From NCBI GenBank assembly GCA_937127205.1, contig CAKZLS010000232.1, forward strand, positions 1-8,466: a DNA stretch of 8,466 nucleotides, given 5' to 3'. This DNA is from an uncultured Rhodospirillales bacterium (GTDB lineage Bacteria; Pseudomonadota; Alphaproteobacteria; Rhodospirillales; Defluviicoccaceae). The notes beneath the pieces were generated by a model. The model ran no database searches and was not told the origin of the DNA. It saw nothing but the letters and a program-made list of their open reading frames with translations. Numbering within the stretch: position 1 is the first letter of the stretch; each line of letters starts with the position of its first letter. The position numbers were made by a program, and so were the translations under genes. Shown here in pieces: positions 5,493-8,466 of this stretch.

Positions 5493-5824
5493 CGCTGACC
5501 GATTTCGACCATCGCAAACAGCTCGAGTCGACCATAGCCAAGGTGGCTGACTTCATTCGCGCGGCCCGCCGAGATCTGGGGCAGAACCGATCCGTGGACC
5601 TGACCGGTCTCGAAGACAGGGTCCGCGCTCTCTACGATGCGGCAAGAGCCGCTCAGGACAACTCTCCCACAAAAATAGATATTAATATAAGTGTGTTACA
5701 GGCTGATCTTCACGCGCTTGGAGAGGACTTGACGGCTTGGTACGAGGCCAACAAGAGGGACAATGACGCCGCTCAGCGGCACTCGGCGGTCAGCGCCTAC
5801 GGCAAAGCGTCCGACGACGGCTGA
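5489..5824 (+). CDS. Unrecognised small helical protein in the flagellar export run
   Basis: A 111-residue acidic-to-neutral protein of no family I can name. It is predicted almost wholly helical, with amphipathic stretches at 9-29 and 40-55 and a third at about 68-93 (LQADLHALGEDLTAWYEANKRD). It has no signal peptide, membrane segment or cysteine. The reading frame is real: ATG overlaps the upstream stop (ATGA at 5489-5492), codon use is GC-rich over most of its length, and it is sandwiched between FlhB-like and fliO. Size, helicity and location would suit a flagellar chaperone-like (FlgN/FliT-type) or export-gate accessory protein, but that is inference from context with no motif behind it. 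Codons 61-68 (5669-5692) are unusually AT-rich and include two rare ATA codons, with a rare TTA just after. No clear Shine-Dalgarno is present, so it probably depends on coupling to the gene before it. Confidence 0.75.
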   Translation: MTLTDFDHRKQLESTIAKVADFIRAARRDLGQNRSVDLTGLEDRVRALYDAARAAQDNSPTKIDINISVLQADLHALGEDLTAWYEANKRDNDAAQRHSAVSAYGKASDDG

Positions 5825-5866
5825 AACGGGGCGCTACGACCCCAGAGAAATTGGAATCGAAAAGCT

Positions 5867-6205
5867 ATGGAATATGGCACGACCACAATGCAGTTCATTC
5901 TCGCGCTGGTTTTCGTTCTGGCGCTGATCGGTGTGCTGGCGGCGGTTGCAAGGCGCATGGGTCTGGGGTACGGCCCGGCGGCCAAGGGTGGGCGCCGGCG
6001 GCTCGCGGTTACCGAGGTCGTTGCGCTGGACGGCAAACGCAAGCTGGTTCTGGTACGCCGGGACAGCACCGAGCACTTGGTTATTCTCGGTCCCAACTCG
6101 GAGACGCTGATTGAAAGCGCCATTGCCGAGCCGGAGACAAACTTCGCTTCCGCGGTGTCGGAGGCTGCCCGGAAGCCGGCTCTCCAGGTGGAGAAAAAGC
6201 CGTGA
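5867..6205 (+). CDS. fliO: Flagellar biosynthesis protein FliO
   Basis: A 112-residue bitopic inner-membrane protein. Residues 8-28 form one transmembrane helix (MQFILALVFVLALIGVLAAVA), followed by a basic turn and a cytoplasmic domain. The typical FliO block is RRRLAVTEVVALDGKRKLVL, then RRDSTEHLVILG (about 43-75). By family knowledge FliO helps assemble the FliP ring at the core of the flagellar type III export gate. The last 25 residues are variable. ATG 5867 is chosen; GGA at 5853-5855 is somewhat far (11 nt), and ATG 5888 would start right at the membrane helix and has no Shine-Dalgarno. A 42-base gap separates it from the preceding small gene. Its stop overlaps the fliP start (GTGA, 6202-6205), so fliO and fliP are likely coupled. 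Confidence 0.93.
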   Translation: MEYGTTTMQFILALVFVLALIGVLAAVARRMGLGYGPAAKGGRRRLAVTEVVALDGKRKLVLVRRDSTEHLVILGPNSETLIESAIAEPETNFASAVSEAARKPALQVEKKP

Positions 6206-6942
6206 CCCGCCGGGTATTCTTCCTTGCCGTAATCGCGGTGTTTGCGCTGATTGCCGAACCGGCGCTGGCGCAGACCCTGTCGCTGGACCTCGGCGATAGC
6301 GAAGGCGGCGACTTCACCGGACGCATCGTCCAGCTTCTGGTGTTGATAACCGTGCTCAGTCTGGCGCCATCCATTCTGGTTATGGTGACATCGTTCACCC
6401 GCATCGTCGTGGTGCTGTCGTTTCTACGCACCGCTCTGGGCGTGCAGCAGACGCCGCCCAACCAGGTTCTGGTCAGCCTCGCCCTGTTCCTGACGCTGTT
6501 CGTGATGATGCCCACATTGGAGCGATCCTACGACGAGGGCATCAAGCCGCTGATGGATGGTCAGATCAACGAAATGCAGGCGTTCGAACGGGCCGTCGTG
6601 CCCGTGCGCGATTTCATGCTCGGGCATGTGCGCGATCAGGATTTGGCGCTGTTCGAGGACATGGCGGAACTGCCACCGCAGGCGGTGCGCGAGGATGTGC
6701 CGCTTCGGGTGCTGATCCCGGCGTTTATCGTCAGCGAGCTTCGCCGCGCGTTCGAGATCGGTTTTCTGATTTTCGTGCCGTTCCTGATCATCGACATGGT
6801 GGTGGCGTCGGTGCTCATGTCTATGGGTATGCTGATGCTGCCGCCGATCATGATCGCGCTACCGTTCAAGATCATCTTCTTCGTGCTGGTGGATGGCTGG
6901 TATCTGGTGGTCGGCAGTCTAGTGCGCAGTTTCGGCGGATAG
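6202..6942 (+). CDS. fliP: Flagellar type III export gate protein FliP
   Basis: A 246-residue polytopic membrane protein, standard for FliP. It begins with a cleavable signal peptide (basic TRR, hydrophobic 5-18, ALA-Q, likely cleavage after residue 23), which FliP unusually carries. Four membrane segments follow at about 43-63, 88-105, 184-206 and 209-232. Family signatures are SFTRIVVVLSFLRTALGVQQTPPNQ (in 64-88), IPAFIVSELRRAFEIGF (172-188) and MLMLPPIMIALPFKIIFFVLVDGW (in 210-233). FliP pentamers with FliQ and FliR form the export channel. The start is GTG with GGAG at 6190-6193. fliQ, fliR and flhB, often nearby, are not downstream: a convergent speE follows after 26 bases, so the run ends here. 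Confidence 0.98.
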   Translation: MTRRVFFLAVIAVFALIAEPALAQTLSLDLGDSEGGDFTGRIVQLLVLITVLSLAPSILVMVTSFTRIVVVLSFLRTALGVQQTPPNQVLVSLALFLTLFVMMPTLERSYDEGIKPLMDGQINEMQAFERAVVPVRDFMLGHVRDQDLALFEDMAELPPQAVREDVPLRVLIPAFIVSELRRAFEIGFLIFVPFLIIDMVVASVLMSMGMLMLPPIMIALPFKIIFFVLVDGWYLVVGSLVRSFGG

Positions 6943-6968
6943 CGCGCACCCGCTTTATACCCGGCGCT

Positions 6969-7826
6969 TTATCCCATGAGCTGCGAGATGAACGGCGGCA
7001 GCGCGAACGCCGCCACGTGTAATTCCGGCGTGTAGTATCGCGTCCTGAGACGGGCGGCGGCATATCGCTCGGCGATGTCGACCTGCGGTTGGCCGCGCAG
7101 CCTGGGATCGTCGGACGCCCAGCCCAGCGTCATGAAACCGCCGGTGTAGGTGGGCACGGCGATAACGAAGAAGCTGACGTCGGCGAAGTGCGGTTTGAGG
7201 CGATTGTAGCCGTCCGTCACCTCACTGCCCTGCAGATAGGGGACGCCGCTTTGGGTGATCAGAATGCCGCCGGGGTTCATGATGCGCTTGCAGTCGGCGT
7301 AGAACGCGTCGGTGAACAGCACCTCGCCCGGTCCCACCGGGTCGGTGGAATCGACGATGATGACGTCGAATGCCTCATCGGTTTCCGCCGCGAATTTGAT
7401 CCCGTCGGCGATGAGCAGCTCGGCGCGGGGGTCATCGAAGGCGCCGGCGCTGATGTTCGGCATGTGCGCCTTGCAGGCCTGGACGACGCCGCCGTCGATC
7501 TCCACCGTTACGACCCGGTCAACGGGATAGCGAAGAACCTCGCGCAGCACGCCGCCATCGCCGCCACCGACGATCAGTACCCGTTTTGCGTCTCCATGGG
7601 CCAGCATCGGTACGTGCGTGATCATCTCGTGGTAGATGAACTCGTCGCCGTCGGTAGTCTGGATCACGCCGTCCAACGCCAGAACCTTGCCAAAGGCCGG
7701 GGTCTCGAAAATCATCAGGTCCTGAAAATCGGTCTTTTCCTGGTGGATGACCTTGGTAATCCTGAACCGCTGCGCATACCCGACATCGATGGTTTCGGAA
7801 TGCAGGGTTTCCTCGAACCAGGTCAA
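6969..7826 (-). CDS. speE: Spermidine synthase (putrescine aminopropyltransferase) SpeE
   Basis: A 285-residue cytosolic aminopropyltransferase that transfers the propylamine group of decarboxylated SAM to putrescine, giving spermidine and methylthioadenosine. It shows the small N-terminal beta domain with FGKVLALDGVIQTTDGDEFIYHEM (45-68), the Rossmann loop VLIVGGGDGG (83-92), the acidic residue E109 in VTVEID, and DVIIVDSTDPVGPGEVLF (154-171) with catalytic Asp159. The conserved Tyr/Gln region is SGVPYLQ (193-199). Length matches bacterial SpeE. The start is TTG at 7824-7826, overlapping the speD stop by 4 bases (TTGA); MTWFEETLH is the usual opening of this family, so the rare start codon is credible. 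Expression should be coupled to speD, which supplies its co-substrate. Confidence 0.97.
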   Translation of the reverse strand: MTWFEETLHSETIDVGYAQRFRITKVIHQEKTDFQDLMIFETPAFGKVLALDGVIQTTDGDEFIYHEMITHVPMLAHGDAKRVLIVGGGDGGVLREVLRYPVDRVVTVEIDGGVVQACKAHMPNISAGAFDDPRAELLIADGIKFAAETDEAFDVIIVDSTDPVGPGEVLFTDAFYADCKRIMNPGGILITQSGVPYLQGSEVTDGYNRLKPHFADVSFFVIAVPTYTGGFMTLGWASDDPRLRGQPQVDIAERYAAARLRTRYYTPELHVAAFALPPFISQLMG

Positions 7827-8260
7827 GTGGTGACCCCGCGCCGTTGCTCGACGAGTTTAGACTCGGCGGGCTTGAAGCCCGCCTCCAGCACCGGAACGGC
7901 CTTCAACGGATCGCAGGCACCGCACATAAAGATATCGATGGCGGCGAAGTCCCGTTCCGGCCAAGTGTGAATGCTGATGTGGGACTCGGCCAGCACCAGC
8001 ACGCCGGAGACGCCGCCGCCCTCGCCGAATTGGTGAAAGTGTGCATGCAGGATCGTCGCCTCGGAGGCTTCCGCTGCCTGCCGCAAGACGCTCTCGATGA
8101 TTGCGGGATCGGTCAGGTCGCGCGCACCCCACATATCCAAGAGAAGATGACCGCCCGCGTAGCGGATCCCGTCGCGTTCGATAAAGTAGTCTGGACCGAC
8201 ACTGAATGCGTTCGCCACCCGCGAGGTTTCAGACGCGACAGCGTGCTCGTCCTTGGGCAT
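7823..8260 (-). CDS. speD: S-adenosylmethionine decarboxylase proenzyme SpeD (class 1B)
   Basis: A 145-residue pyruvoyl enzyme that decarboxylates SAM for spermidine synthesis. The self-cleavage site is LAE92-S93HISIHTWPE: Ser93 becomes the pyruvoyl group, His98 assists processing, and Cys113 (IFMCGACDP) is the proton donor. The spacing S-H-C (5 and 20 residues) is identical to the Thermotoga maritima class 1B enzyme (S63, H68, C83). The N-terminus is about 30 residues longer than in Thermotoga before the conserved GGHLLLDMW block. ATG 8260 is chosen because GGAGGAG (plus 8265-8271) lies 4-6 nt upstream. An in-frame ATG at 8278 would put that Shine-Dalgarno inside the gene. It is the first gene of a two-gene speD-speE unit and ends in the 4-base overlap with speE. 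Confidence 0.97.
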   Translation of the reverse strand: MPKDEHAVASETSRVANAFSVGPDYFIERDGIRYAGGHLLLDMWGARDLTDPAIIESVLRQAAEASEATILHAHFHQFGEGGGVSGVLVLAESHISIHTWPERDFAAIDIFMCGACDPLKAVPVLEAGFKPAESKLVEQRRGVTT

Positions 8261-8404
8261 TGTGCTCCTCCATCCCACCGGATGAATCCCGAGAAAAGAA
8301 GCGGGTAAGTACTAAATGAACGGGAGTGATTGCAAGAGCAAAACGAGTTCGCCGCCGAATATCTTACGCGTTTGCAACGCGAGCGGCAGTCAGCGGCTTG
8401 CCGG
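8261..8404 (-). promoter_or_regulatory. speD leader with small inverted repeats
   Basis: No gene seen. A perfect CATCC-cacc-GGATG hairpin (8271-8284) touches the upstream edge of the speD Shine-Dalgarno (8265-8271). A weaker CCCG/CGGG pair spans 8288-8305. A 15-base inverted repeat, CGCGTT-TGC-AACGCG (8367-8381), lies farther up and could end an upstream gene or bind a regulator. A TTGCAA (read on the minus strand, near 8328-8333) is a possible -35, but no -10 at proper spacing is convincing. I see no recognised SAM or polyamine riboswitch pattern. Confidence 0.3.
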
Positions 8405-8466
8405 TCAATTAATGTCGCTGAGCGCCTGATGCGCCAATTGCTCGCGATAGACGGCCAGGGAGGCTT
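8405..8466 (-). CDS. Possible C-terminal end of an upstream minus-strand gene
   Basis: Reading leftward from the window edge, one frame gives 19 sense codons ending in TGA (8405-8407), with peptide ASLAVYREQLAHQALSDIN. Fourteen of its 19 codons end in G or C, as in the neighbouring genes, and the peptide looks like an ordinary helical C-terminus. The fragment is too short to identify, and another frame is also open, so this is tentative. Confidence 0.35.
   Translation of the reverse strand, partial: ASLAVYREQLAHQALSDIN

Noticed and set aside
5828..5843. GGGG/CCCC hairpin between the small unknown gene and fliO
   Set aside because: Only a 4-bp stem with an 8-nt loop and no T run, so not supportable as a terminator or attenuator.
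6951..6972. Direct repeat CGCTTTAT twice between fliP and speE
   Set aside because: Only 8 bases, no inverted symmetry, and the second copy overlaps the speE stop; likely chance.
7089..8308. Plus-strand open frames opposite speE and speD
   Set aside because: The minus strand carries full SpeE and SpeD with all catalytic residues; the plus frames have no recognisable domain.
8318..8428. 36-codon plus-strand open frame upstream of speD
   Set aside because: No Shine-Dalgarno, no recognisable sequence, and it lies in the speD leader on the opposite strand.

Overview
The window is GC-rich chromosomal DNA that reads as an alphaproteobacterium, most likely Rhodospirillales-like. The reasons are the Ppx/GppA-RlmE gene pair with an overlapping junction, a short FlhB-like protein in a FliO-FliP flagellar run, the SpeD-SpeE pair, and the overall codon style. 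The placement rests on recognising protein families by eye; no database search was possible.

Layout from left to right. (1) Bases 1-586 hold the 3' end of a GH15 glucoamylase-type hydrolase (+). It converges on a tRNA-Gln(CUG) gene on the minus strand at 634-707. (2) A 160-base spacer carries two small perfect hairpins and leads into ppx/gppA (+, about 868-1956). This overlaps rlmE (+, 1949-2722) by 8 bases, so the two are likely co-transcribed and translationally coupled. (3) A short hairpin separates rlmE from a convergent TetR-family regulator (-, 2756-3388). The regulator is divergent from a TTC38/StaR-like tetratricopeptide protein (+, 3651-4991). The AT-rich spacer between them contains two near-identical copies of a palindromic site, the best candidate operators in the window. 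(4) A hairpin follows the TPR gene, then a tight four-gene flagellar export run (+): an FlhB C-domain-like protein (GTG start), an unrecognised 111-residue protein, fliO and fliP. Three of these genes overlap by 4 bases at their junctions with a neighbour (5489-5492 and 6202-6205). (5) fliP converges on speD-speE (minus strand; speD is upstream and overlaps speE by 4 bases), which makes decarboxylated SAM and then spermidine. (6) The last 190 bases are the speD leader and possibly the last 19 codons of another minus-strand gene.

Most of the window is housekeeping: tRNA, phosphate/alarmone hydrolysis, 23S rRNA methylation, flagellar export and polyamine synthesis. The parts least explained by known biology are the TetR/TTC38 pair with its paired operator-like sites, the unrecognised protein inside the flagellar run with its internal AT-rich rare-codon patch, and the small paired hairpins ahead of ppx. 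I found no CRISPR array, insertion sequence, prophage gene or defence system.
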